Source: Paracoccus aestuariivivens (GTDB taxonomy: Bacteria; Pseudomonadota; Alphaproteobacteria; Rhodobacterales; Rhodobacteraceae). Taken from it: a stretch of DNA of 64,000 nucleotides. Of the stretch, positions 39,625 through 47,771 are shown one piece after another. The notes beneath the pieces are model-generated. The model was not told where the DNA came from, did not search any database, and worked only from the letters and a program-made list of their open reading frames with translations. Position 1 is the first letter of the stretch. The number at the start of each line of letters is the position of its first letter. The DNA is taken from the NCBI RefSeq assembly GCF_009711225.1, contig NZ_WMIE01000001.1, positions 1 to 64,000 on the forward strand, written 5' to 3'. The translations under genes were made by a program, and so were the position numbers.

Positions 39625-40197
39625 TCAGACTCCTGAATAGCCGGTTTCGGCCGCCTGCTCGCGGACGGTTTTCCGATTGGTCATGTCGCGGACGAAATTC
39701 TGGACCGAGCGGAGCAGCATCAGCACGAAGGCCACGAAGACGGTATAGAAGACAAAGCCGCGCGGCAGATCGACGGTCACCATGCGCTCGGTTCCGACGA
39801 CGCCGATATAGCGCCACATCAGCCACGACATGTAGCCGAAGAAGCCGATGCAGATGACATCGACCGCGATCTCGATGGCGCGGCCCAGCTTTCGCGGCAG
39901 GAAGTTGAAAAGCAGATCCACCACGATATGGCGGCACAACCGCACGCACATGACCGCGCCAAGGAACACGATGATCACAAGGCAGTTCGCCGCGATTTCC
40001 TCGGTCCAGGTCAGGCTGTTGTTCAGGGCATAGCGGGTGAAGAATTGCAGGAACACGCAAAGCCCCATGGCCCAGAAGACCGCAAGCGTGATCCAGTCCT
40101 CGATGGAATAGGGCGAAAGATCGACGGGGCCGCCATCATCCTCGAAGGCATGCGCCATCTCTTCCACGCTGATGGGCGTGTGATCTTGGTCTGCCAT
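39625..40197 (-). CDS. TRAP transporter small permease (DctQ type)
   Basis: A 190-residue DctQ-family subunit with four predicted membrane helices (~35-60, 70-92, 108-128, 145-168) and the conserved TRYALNNSLTWTEEIAANCL stretch (~54-73). An acidic cytosolic N-terminus precedes helix 1. ATG at 40197. A GC-rich hairpin separates it from the upstream binding-protein gene. Confidence 0.9.
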   Translation of the reverse strand: MADQDHTPISVEEMAHAFEDDGGPVDLSPYSIEDWITLAVFWAMGLCVFLQFFTRYALNNSLTWTEEIAANCLVIIVFLGAVMCVRLCRHIVVDLLFNFLPRKLGRAIEIAVDVICIGFFGYMSWLMWRYIGVVGTERMVTVDLPRGFVFYTVFVAFVLMLLRSVQNFVRDMTNRKTVREQAAETGYSGV

Positions 40198-40227
40198 GTC
40201 ATGGCTCCGGATTTTGTTCGAGGGGGT

Positions 40228-40256
40228 CCCCGGCGCGGACCAGCCGGACGCCGGGG
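40228..40256 (-). promoter_or_regulatory. Stem-loop between dctP-type and dctQ-type genes
   Basis: 8-bp stem CCCCGGCG / CGCCGGGG with a 13-nt loop and no T tract, 8 bp after the binding-protein stop codon. It probably protects or partly terminates the message so that the binding protein is made in excess over the permease, a common pattern for binding-protein operons (inference). Confidence 0.6.
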
Positions 40257-40264
40257 AGTTGCCG

Positions 40265-41239
40265 TTACTGGACCGCGCGGATGGCTTCCCAGTCTTCCTT
40301 GTTATAGCCGAAGTCTTCCATCTTGACGTTCTCGAGGACCGTCTTCTCGAAATCGGCCTTGTCGACCTCGGTCACGCCGATACCCATGCCCTTGAACTTC
40401 TCGACTAGAGCAGCCTCGCGCTCTTCGACGATCTTGGTGCCACGTTCTGCGGCTTCCATCATCACCTCGGAGAAGATCTTCTTGTCTTCATCCGACAGGC
40501 TGGCCCAAAGCTGCTTGGAGACCACCGTGTTCAGGTGATCGACGATGTGGCCGGTCAGCGCGATGTTCTTCTGGACCTCGTAGAACTTCTTGGCCTCGAT
40601 GGTGGTCAGCGGGTTTTCCTGAGCCTCGACCGTGCCGTTTTGCAGCGCCAGATAGACCTCGGCGAAAGCGATGGGCGAGGTGTTCGCCCCGCAGGCGCGC
40701 GGCATGGCCAGATAGGCGGGAACGTCGGGAACGCGGATCTTCAGACCCTTCATGTCGGCGCAGGACTTGATGTCCTTGTTCGCCGTGGTCTGGCGCGTGC
40801 CGTAATAGGTCACAGCGGTGATGTGATTGCCCGAGGCTTCCTCATAGCCCGCCGCCAGCTTCTTGAAGACGTCGCTTTTGGTATAGGCGATCAGGTGCGA
40901 CGGATCGCGGAAGATATAGGGGTAATAGGTCACGCCAATCGGCTTGTAATCGCGCGAGGCAAAGCTGGAACCCGAGATGATGATATCGACCGTACCCAGT
41001 TTCAGGCCCTGGTTGATGTCGGCTTCCTTGCCAAGCTGCGAGGCCGGAAAGACGTCGATCTTGTAGCGACCATCGGTGCGTTTGGCGATTTCTTCGGCGG
41101 CCCAGACGGATTCGGTGTGGAACGGCTCGGATGTCTCGTAGACATGCGCCCATTTCAGCGCCGTCTGTGCCTGAGCGGCAATGGTGCTTGCCATCAGCAT
41201 GGCGGCGGCCCCCATCAGGCCTTTCATCGTGAACTTCAT
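40265..41239 (-). CDS. TRAP transporter solute-binding protein (DctP family)
   Basis: A 324-residue periplasmic protein with a signal peptide (cleavage after AAQA, residue ~24). The DctP pattern is clear: LKWAHVYETSEPFHTE (~28-43), RYKIDVFPASQLGKEADI, GLKIRVPDVPAYLAM with the carboxylate-binding Arg (~165-180), and EAQENPLTTI (~205-214). A carboxylate substrate is expected; neighbours argue for a hexuronate or aldonate. It is 44 bp downstream of the GntR regulator gene, so it is likely in the same transcript. Confidence 0.92.
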   Translation of the reverse strand: MKFTMKGLMGAAAMLMASTIAAQAQTALKWAHVYETSEPFHTESVWAAEEIAKRTDGRYKIDVFPASQLGKEADINQGLKLGTVDIIISGSSFASRDYKPIGVTYYPYIFRDPSHLIAYTKSDVFKKLAAGYEEASGNHITAVTYYGTRQTTANKDIKSCADMKGLKIRVPDVPAYLAMPRACGANTSPIAFAEVYLALQNGTVEAQENPLTTIEAKKFYEVQKNIALTGHIVDHLNTVVSKQLWASLSDEDKKIFSEVMMEAAERGTKIVEEREAALVEKFKGMGIGVTEVDKADFEKTVLENVKMEDFGYNKEDWEAIRAVQ

Positions 41240-41283
41240 GCATATCCTCCCAGTAGCGTTGAGTTCAGTCTTCTTCTTGGCAG

Positions 41284-41994
41284 TCAGGCTCCCTGATTTC
41301 GTTCGACCAGAAAGCTTTCGGTAAAACGTCGTTGCGACTCGGTCAGGTGATGGCGCATCGCCTCACGCGCGGCAGAAGCATCGCCATCCGCAATCGCGTC
41401 GCGGATCGCCCCGTGTTCGGACAGGGCCAGACGCCATGTGCGCGGGCCTTCGAAACGGGTCGAAAACTGCATGAAAAACGGAGAAAGCCGCTTTTCGTAG
41501 ATCTGCGCGGTAAAGTTTGCCAGCACCGAGTTCCCCACGCCCGAGGCAATCGCTATGTGGAATTGACCATCCAGCAGAATTGCCTGTGCACGATCATTCA
41601 GCGCCGCAGCCATGGCGTTCAGATTATCATCCAGCCGCGTGACCAGTTCATGGGTGACATGACGCGCGGCCTCTTCGGCGATGGCGCTTTCGACGATGCA
41701 TCGCGCCTGTAAGATCTCGAGTGGCCCTTCGGAATCGGTGCTGATCGCACTGCCTTCGGGAGCCGGATTCGGACCGACATAGATCCCCGAGCCCATGCGG
41801 ATTTCAACATGCCCCTCGACCTCGAGCGCGATCAGGGCCTCGCGCAGCGACGGGCGCGAGACGCTGAGCAGCTCGGCCAGATCACGTTCGGACGGCAGCC
41901 GCTCACCCGGCGCAAGCGCCTGAGTGGCGACAAGCGCCATGATCTGGTCGGCCACCTGCCGGTATTGTCGGCGGGGGCGGGTGTCGTTGAGCAT
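41284..41994 (-). CDS. GntR/FadR-family regulator of the sugar-acid operon
   Basis: A 236-residue FadR-subfamily regulator: winged HTH (residues ~8-75; YRQVADQIMALVATQALAPG, then LLSVSRPSLREALIALEVEG) and an FCD ligand domain (~95-225) with Asp/His metal-type positions. This class includes UxuR/ExuR, which respond to uronates or aldonates. It is the first gene of the minus-strand operon; a perfect palindrome lies just upstream over the probable transcription start. ATG at 41994 with GGAGGA upstream. Confidence 0.88.
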   Translation of the reverse strand: MLNDTRPRRQYRQVADQIMALVATQALAPGERLPSERDLAELLSVSRPSLREALIALEVEGHVEIRMGSGIYVGPNPAPEGSAISTDSEGPLEILQARCIVESAIAEEAARHVTHELVTRLDDNLNAMAAALNDRAQAILLDGQFHIAIASGVGNSVLANFTAQIYEKRLSPFFMQFSTRFEGPRTWRLALSEHGAIRDAIADGDASAAREAMRHHLTESQRRFTESFLVERNQGA

Positions 41995-42032
41995 GTATCC
42001 TCCGGTCCTGCGCCGCCTCCTCGCGGCGCTGG

Positions 42033-42086
42033 GGTCAAACTGGTTTGACCAATTGCAGACTAGAAACGGTTTGGCGACTCGGTCAA
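42033..42086 (-). promoter_or_regulatory. Promoter and operator of the sugar-acid operon
   Basis: Operator: perfect 8-bp arms GGTCAAAC / GTTTGACC with a 2-nt centre at 42033-42050, a typical GntR/FadR site. Upstream on the minus strand, a -35-like TTGACC (42086-42081) and a -10-like TAGTCT (42062-42057) are 18 bp apart, so the operator covers the expected start of transcription. Autorepression of the whole nine-gene operon is inferred. Confidence 0.65.
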
Positions 42087-42152
42087 GAATTTTCTGATAC
42101 GATTTCCCTGTTTTTATTGCTGCCATGCAGCGAAACTGTCCCTTTCGACTGG

Positions 42153-43208
42153 TCAGGCCAGTGGAGCAATCCCCAAGGTTTCCGCCAAGACACGAAACTC
42201 TTTTGCGGTCACGGGGTCCAAGATCACGCCCTTTTCGGCCCGAATCCGAGAGATTTCCCATTCACGATCCCCCGGCGCCATCACCCGACAATCCTGACGC
42301 GCGGGCGAGTCACGCAAAACCTGAAGATAACGCCGCATACCGGCATCGAAGTTTTCTGGGGCAAGAAACGCTTCGGGGTTCAGCGCAAGGACAAATGCAC
42401 CCATCTGCCGCGGCGTGGAAAAATCGGGGCCGCCCATCGGCAGGATGTCGAAACTCAGCTTCATGCCGGTCAGCACGGCGCTGAAAATCTCGGCCACTCC
42501 GGCCAATGCCGCACCCTTGAAGCCGAACTCGCCGCCCAGTGGAGCAAGCATCTCGGCCGCATTGGGATCGGTCGTATCCACCCCCGCCGCATCCGAGGCA
42601 ACAGCCTCGGGCAATCGAACCTCGAGGCTGCGGTAAAGCTGCACGCGGTTATAGGGAATCGCGCTGGTCGCCATGTCCAGAAACCACGGATCACCTCCCT
42701 GAACCGGCACGGCGACCGAGATCGGATTTGTGCCGTGGAACCGCATCGCTCCATCATGAAGCCGGACAAAGCTGTCTGAATTACAAAAGCTTATCCCGAT
42801 AAAACCGGCCTGTGCCGCAGCAAGAGAATACGCCCCCGCCGGACCGAAATGCGAACTATTGCGGATCGCAACGGCCCCCAGACCGAACTGGCGGGCAAGT
42901 TCGACGGCTCGGTCCATGCCGTGATACGCGCCCACCGCGCCCTGCGCATTGTCGGCGTCCAGAACCTCGACCGCGCCGAAACCGCCGACCTTTTGCAACA
43001 ATGGGCTACGGTTCAGGCGCCCTCCCTGCAAGGCTTTCAGATAATGCGGCAACAGGCGCACACCATGACTATCGACGCCGAAGGTCGTGCCGTGCAGCAT
43101 CGCGCGGGTCGCGGCATCGGCGGTTGCCTGATCCGCCCCGACCGCCAGAAACGCATGTCGGCAAAACAGATCCAGATCCTGCAAGGCGATGTGCTGGTCG
43201 GTGGTCAT
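42153..43208 (-). CDS. Ldh-family NAD(P)-dependent oxidoreductase
   Basis: A 351-residue malate/L-lactate/ureidoglycolate dehydrogenase-family enzyme (Ldh_2). Marks: GVDSHGVRLLPHYLKALQGG (~52-71), active-site His in IRNSSHFGPAGAYSL (~120-135) and FHGTNPISVAVP (~162-173). It is a second paralogue, clearly distinct from the one at 10682. ATG at 43208 with GAGGATAT upstream. It is divergent from a GntR regulator and next to a sugar ABC importer and a lactonase, so a keto-acid/hydroxy-acid step on a sugar acid is likely. Substrate unknown. Confidence 0.82.
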   Translation of the reverse strand: MTTDQHIALQDLDLFCRHAFLAVGADQATADAATRAMLHGTTFGVDSHGVRLLPHYLKALQGGRLNRSPLLQKVGGFGAVEVLDADNAQGAVGAYHGMDRAVELARQFGLGAVAIRNSSHFGPAGAYSLAAAQAGFIGISFCNSDSFVRLHDGAMRFHGTNPISVAVPVQGGDPWFLDMATSAIPYNRVQLYRSLEVRLPEAVASDAAGVDTTDPNAAEMLAPLGGEFGFKGAALAGVAEIFSAVLTGMKLSFDILPMGGPDFSTPRQMGAFVLALNPEAFLAPENFDAGMRRYLQVLRDSPARQDCRVMAPGDREWEISRIRAEKGVILDPVTAKEFRVLAETLGIAPLA

Positions 43209-43267
43209 ATATCCTCGCTCCCAAAATGTCCCTTGCATACACTAGGCACAGGCCGGATGATGACACA

Positions 43268-44254
43268 ATGACCAGACGGCCAGAAACATCCAGTCCCGCC
43301 TCGCGCCTGTATCAGCAGGCCGCCGACGCGCTTTCGCATGAGATCGCGCGTGGCCTGCTGCCCGATGGCCGCGCGCTGACGCAAGTTGGCGTGGCAGAAC
43401 GATTCGGCATCAGTCGTGCGCCAGCCCGCAAGGCACTGGAGGTTCTGGTCGGGCTTGGCCTGCTGGCCAAACAGGAATCGGGGCGTTTCCGCGTCACGAC
43501 GAATGCCCTTCCGATAGATGCCCCCCTACCCGAGCATTCCGGTCTGCGCCTGACCGCTCAGACTGGCTGGGAACGGATCTATCCCGAAATCGAACTGGCC
43601 ATCGTGTCGCGAAGCTCGCTGGGCAGCTGGCGGCTGAACGAGGCAGCGCTGGCGCGTCATCACGGCGTCAGCCGCACCATCGCCCGCGATGTCGTCGGCC
43701 GCCTGCAGAACCGCGGCATCATCGACAAGGACGAACGCGGGCGCTGGTTCGCGCCGGGGCTGACCGCGCACCATATGGACCAGTTGTTCGAACTGCGTTG
43801 GTTGCTGGAGCCGGTGGCCATGGAAAAGGCGCTACCCCATCTGCCCGCTGGCCTGCTCGACGCAATGCGGGACGAACTGGAAGCCGCGATGGAAAAGGGC
43901 GCGCAGCGCGATGCGGGTCTGCTGGATTACCTCGAACACCGGCTGCATGTCGAACTGCTGGGCTATTGCGGCAATGACGCGCTGATCCGCGCGATCAGCC
44001 TGCCGCAGTCCCTGCTGATCGCGCATCACATGCTGTACCAGTTGACGCTGGAACTGTTCGGGACCGAACCGTTTCTGGCCGAGCATCTGGAAGTGGTGAA
44101 CCGGCTGCGTGCGGGCGATATCGACGGAGCCAAGGGCGCACTGATCGCGCATCTGCGCATCTCGCGCCGCCGTTCGCTGCTGCGGATCGAAGCGGTGCAG
44201 GACATGATCCAGCCCGCGCCGCTACCCTATCTTGAACGGATCGACGCGGGCTGA
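43268..44254 (+). CDS. GntR-family regulator with two winged-helix domains
   Basis: A 328-residue regulator with two consecutive GntR-like winged HTH domains. The first is at ~12-78 (LYQQAADALSHEIARGLLP, then RFGISRAPARKALEVL); the second at ~95-155 (YPEIELAIVSRSSLGSWRLN, then HHGVSRTIARDVVGRL). An FCD-type helical ligand domain follows (~165-305). Ordinary FadR-type proteins have one HTH. It is divergent from the Ldh-family gene (59 bp) and precedes the ABC importer, so it should control both. ATG at 43268 has little Shine-Dalgarno. Confidence 0.82.
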   Translation: MTRRPETSSPASRLYQQAADALSHEIARGLLPDGRALTQVGVAERFGISRAPARKALEVLVGLGLLAKQESGRFRVTTNALPIDAPLPEHSGLRLTAQTGWERIYPEIELAIVSRSSLGSWRLNEAALARHHGVSRTIARDVVGRLQNRGIIDKDERGRWFAPGLTAHHMDQLFELRWLLEPVAMEKALPHLPAGLLDAMRDELEAAMEKGAQRDAGLLDYLEHRLHVELLGYCGNDALIRAISLPQSLLIAHHMLYQLTLELFGTEPFLAEHLEVVNRLRAGDIDGAKGALIAHLRISRRRSLLRIEAVQDMIQPAPLPYLERIDAG

Positions 44255-44368
44255 CCGTATTGTCGTAGACGATGAATTTGGCCTCTAGGCAGAAGGGCGA
44301 TCTTGCCTATCCTGCCCGAGGAGAGAGGGCCCTTTGGGAGAGGGGCCAGAACAGGGGAGGAGAAGGAC

Positions 44369-45382
44369 ATGACCTGCAAGGGATTGCTGCTGACTGCCAC
44401 CACGATAGGTCTGCTGCTGGGCACGCAGACCATGGCCGACACGGCCGATAAGAAAATTGCCCTGTCCAACAATTACGCCGGAAACAGCTGGCGGCAGGCG
44501 ATGCTGGAAAGCTGGAAGCGCGTGACGGACAAAGCCGTCGCCGATGGTGCGGTCGCCAGTGCCGATGCGTTCACCACCGCCGAGAACCAGGCCACCGAAC
44601 AGGCCGCCCAGATCCAGAACATGATCCTGCAGGGCTATGACGCGATTGTCGTCAACGCCGCCTCGCCCACGGCGTTGAACGGCGCGATCAAGGAAGCCTG
44701 CGATGCCGGGATCACCGTGGTGTCCTTTGACGGGATCGTGACCGAGCCCTGCGCATGGCGGGTCAAGGTCGATTTCGTCAAGATGGGCCGCGACGAGGTC
44801 GAATATCTGGCCAAGCGCCTGCCCGAAGGCGGCAACCTGTTAGAGATCCGCGGGCTGGCCGGTGTCTCGGTCGATGACGAGATCCATGCCGGTATCGAGG
44901 AAGGCGTCAAGGCCAACGCCAACTTCAAGATCGTCGGCTCGGTCAATGGTGACTGGGCCCAGGACGTGGCGCAAAAGGCCGTGGCGGGCATCCTGCCATC
45001 GCTGCCGGAAATCGCGGCCGTAGTGACACAGGGCGGGGACGGCTATGGCGCGGCGCAGGCCTTTGCTGCTGCCGGTCGCCCGACGCCGATCATCATCATG
45101 GGCAATCGTCAGGACGAGTTGAAATGGTGGGGCGAGCAGCGCGACGCGAATCAATACGAGACGATGTCGACCTCGATCGCACCGGGGGTCAGCACGCTGG
45201 CGTTCTGGGTCGCCCAGCAAATCCTTGACGGGCAGGACGTGCCCAAGGAACTGACAGTGCCCTTCCTGTCGGTCACGCAGGATACCTTGGATCAGGCACT
45301 TAAAGACACGCCCGAAGGCGGTGTCACCAATGTCGATTACAGTCAGGACGACGCGAAGAAAGTAATCGCCGGATCGAAGTAA
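44369..45382 (+). CDS. Sugar ABC importer, periplasmic binding protein
   Basis: A 337-residue ribose-type (RbsB/periplasmic-binding type I) protein. The signal peptide ends near residue 22 (TQTMADT). Family marks: ALSNNYAGNSWRQAMLESWK (~30-49), IQNMILQGYDAIVVNAASPT (~80-99) and VTQGGDGYGAAQAFAAAGRP (~212-231). ATG at 44369 with GGAGGAGAAGGA upstream. The ligand should be a sugar or derivative; it cannot be named from sequence. The stop overlaps the start of the ATPase gene by one base. Confidence 0.9.
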   Translation: MTCKGLLLTATTIGLLLGTQTMADTADKKIALSNNYAGNSWRQAMLESWKRVTDKAVADGAVASADAFTTAENQATEQAAQIQNMILQGYDAIVVNAASPTALNGAIKEACDAGITVVSFDGIVTEPCAWRVKVDFVKMGRDEVEYLAKRLPEGGNLLEIRGLAGVSVDDEIHAGIEEGVKANANFKIVGSVNGDWAQDVAQKAVAGILPSLPEIAAVVTQGGDGYGAAQAFAAAGRPTPIIIMGNRQDELKWWGEQRDANQYETMSTSIAPGVSTLAFWVAQQILDGQDVPKELTVPFLSVTQDTLDQALKDTPEGGVTNVDYSQDDAKKVIAGSK

Positions 45383-46848
45383 TGGTCGTACGGACAGGGG
45401 ACGACCAGACCGGGGCGCAAGCCGTCCCGGTCGTGGAACTGCTGGGCGCCTCGAAAAGCTTCGGGGCCCTCAAGGCACTGGATCACGTCGATCTGCGGAT
45501 CGCCGCGGGCGAATGTCTTGGTCTGGTCGGCCATAACGGCGCGGGCAAATCCACGCTGGTCAATCTTATCACCGGTCTTTTCGCACCAACCGAAGGACAG
45601 GTGCGCTATGCCGGTGCGGCCAACCATCTGGAGGCAGGCATTCGGGCCATCTCGCAGGAGGGTACGCTTTGCCCGAACCTGACCGTGCTGGAGAACCTTT
45701 CTGTTGTGCAGAGGGATCTGACTGGCCTTGGCTGGCGGCGTCGCGCGGCGGACCGGATCAGATCGGCGCTGGACGTCATTTTCCCCGGACATCGTATCAG
45801 GTCCGACAGTCTGGTCATCGACCTGACGCTGGCGGAACAGCAGATGGTAGAGATCGCCATCGGCTTCGCAGATGGCCTCCGCCCTGCCCGTCTGGTCGTA
45901 TTGGACGAACCGACATCGTCGCTGGATGCCTCGATCGCGGCGCAACTTCTGGCCCATATCCGCCGGTTCTGTGCCGAGGGCGGAGCGGTGATCTTCATCT
46001 CGCATATGATGGGCGAGATTTTCGACACCGCCTCTCGCATCGTCGTGATGCGTGACGGACGCCTGATCGCCGAGCGTCCGGCTGGCCAATTCACCCGACA
46101 GGGGCTGGTCGATGCGATGGGGCATGTGACCGAAAGCGACGTCCAGCCCAGCCCAGCCGCTTTGGCCCGCGCGCTTGGCGACAAGTCACAGGCCATCCTG
46201 CGCACTCCCGAAGGAATCGAGGCCCGCAAGGGCGAAATCGTTGGCCTTGCCGGACTTGCGGGGCATGGACAGGCCGAGGCACTGGCGCGGTTCTATCTGT
46301 CGCAAAGTTCGGACTGGCACGGTGCGGCACGACCCGCCGCAGCCTTTGTCGCGGGCGACCGCAAACGCGACGGGCTGATGCCGATTTGGTCGATCCGCCG
46401 CAACCTGACCCTTGCCGCACTGGATACGCTGACGCGATGGGGTCTGATCGACACAGCGAAAGAAGCCGCAATCGGCGCGGAATGGCAGCGCCGGATCGGC
46501 ATCCGCACCCCCGACATGGGCAATCCCATCCTGTCGCTCTCGGGCGGCAACCAGCAGAAGGTGCTGTTCGCCCGTGCGCTTGCCACCACCGCTGGGGTGA
46601 TCGTCATGGACGACCCGATGCGCGGCGTCGATATCGGCACCAAGACCGAGGTCTATGACATGATCCGCCACGAGGCCGCCCGGGGTCGCACGTTCCTGTG
46701 GTACTCGACCGAGATGGACGAGATCCGCAACTGCGACCGCGTCTTTGTTTTCCGGAACGGAACGATCTCGGCCGAGCTGGAAGGCGACCGCATCTCCGAG
46801 GAAAACATCCTAGCCGCCTCGTTCCAATTCGATGAGGACGCCGCGTGA
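45382..46848 (+). CDS. Sugar ABC importer, dual ATPase (RbsA type)
   Basis: A 488-residue double-ATPase protein. NBD1 (~15-245) has Walker A GHNGAGKST (~50-58) and Walker B VVLDEPTSSLD (~173-183), but its signature is degenerate (DLTLAEQQMVEIA). NBD2 (~255-488) has a canonical signature LSGGNQQKVLFARAL (~374-388) and VIVMDDPMRGVD, but a weak Walker A (GLAGHGQAEAL). Such asymmetry is usual in RbsA/MglA. Its start overlaps the binding-protein stop; its stop overlaps the GTG of the first permease. Confidence 0.92.
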   Translation: MVVRTGDDQTGAQAVPVVELLGASKSFGALKALDHVDLRIAAGECLGLVGHNGAGKSTLVNLITGLFAPTEGQVRYAGAANHLEAGIRAISQEGTLCPNLTVLENLSVVQRDLTGLGWRRRAADRIRSALDVIFPGHRIRSDSLVIDLTLAEQQMVEIAIGFADGLRPARLVVLDEPTSSLDASIAAQLLAHIRRFCAEGGAVIFISHMMGEIFDTASRIVVMRDGRLIAERPAGQFTRQGLVDAMGHVTESDVQPSPAALARALGDKSQAILRTPEGIEARKGEIVGLAGLAGHGQAEALARFYLSQSSDWHGAARPAAAFVAGDRKRDGLMPIWSIRRNLTLAALDTLTRWGLIDTAKEAAIGAEWQRRIGIRTPDMGNPILSLSGGNQQKVLFARALATTAGVIVMDDPMRGVDIGTKTEVYDMIRHEAARGRTFLWYSTEMDEIRNCDRVFVFRNGTISAELEGDRISEENILAASFQFDEDAA

Positions 46849-47771
46849 GATCCGTCAGTCCCCGCCTTGTCTTGCCGGTCCTGTCGCTGACCGTGTTGAT
46901 CGCCGCCGTGTTCTGGCTGCAACCCCGCGCCATGAGCTATGTCGGGATCAATCTTCTGTTCAATCTGGCCGTCCCGATCGCGCTGGCAACCGTGGCGCAG
47001 ATGATCATCATCATGGTCAACGATATCGACCTGTCGATGGGGGCATTCGTCAGCCTGATCGCCTGTATCACCGCCGCCATCCTGCCTACCGATCCCGCGT
47101 TGGGCATCGCCATGCTGGTCGGCTGCGTGCTGGTCTACGCCGCCCTTGGCGCGCTGATCGAGATCCGGCAATTGCCCGCAATCGTCGTAACCTTAGGCAT
47201 GTCCTTCGTCTGGTCAGGGGCCGCCGTCCTGATCCTACCTTCGCCCGGAGGAACGGCTCCGGTCTGGCTGACCGCGATCATGAAGGCCAAGCCGCCATTC
47301 GTTCCGGTCGCCATCATCGCAAGCGTCCTGATCGCGACGGTCGCGCATCTTATCGTCATGCGATCAAGCTTCGGCGTGAAACTGCGGGCGCTTGGCGGCA
47401 ATGCGCGGGCGGTATCGCGTTCGGGTCGGTCAACCGTCCTTCTGCGCGCCTCGGCCTATGGATTGGCGGGGATTTTTGCAATGCTGGCCGGAATGGCGCT
47501 GGTCGGGCTGACAACCTCGGGCGATGCGAATATCGCGCTGCGCTACACGCTGCTGTCGATCGCGGGCGTGATCCTTGGCGGAGGCGAATTCACCGGAGGC
47601 CGCGTTTCGCCCGTGGGAGCGGTGATCGGGGCGCTGACATTGACTCTGGCGGGCAGCTTCCTGTCGTTCCTGCGCCTTTCCCCCGACTGGCAGATCGGCG
47701 CGCAGGGCGCGATCCTGATCCTTGTTCTGGCCGCGCGACTGGTGGTCCGTCAGGCGGAGAAACGGTCATGA
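46845..47771 (+). CDS. Sugar ABC importer, permease 1 (RbsC type)
   Basis: A 308-residue RbsC-family permease with 8-10 membrane helices. The family segment VNDIDLSMGAFVSLIACITA (~61-80) and the cytoplasmic loop LGGNARAVSRSGRSTV (~182-197), which contacts the ATPase, are clear. GTG start at 46845 overlaps the ATPase stop (GTGA). The end overlaps permease 2 by 4 nt. Confidence 0.9.
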   Translation: MRSVSPRLVLPVLSLTVLIAAVFWLQPRAMSYVGINLLFNLAVPIALATVAQMIIIMVNDIDLSMGAFVSLIACITAAILPTDPALGIAMLVGCVLVYAALGALIEIRQLPAIVVTLGMSFVWSGAAVLILPSPGGTAPVWLTAIMKAKPPFVPVAIIASVLIATVAHLIVMRSSFGVKLRALGGNARAVSRSGRSTVLLRASAYGLAGIFAMLAGMALVGLTTSGDANIALRYTLLSIAGVILGGGEFTGGRVSPVGAVIGALTLTLAGSFLSFLRLSPDWQIGAQGAILILVLAARLVVRQAEKRS

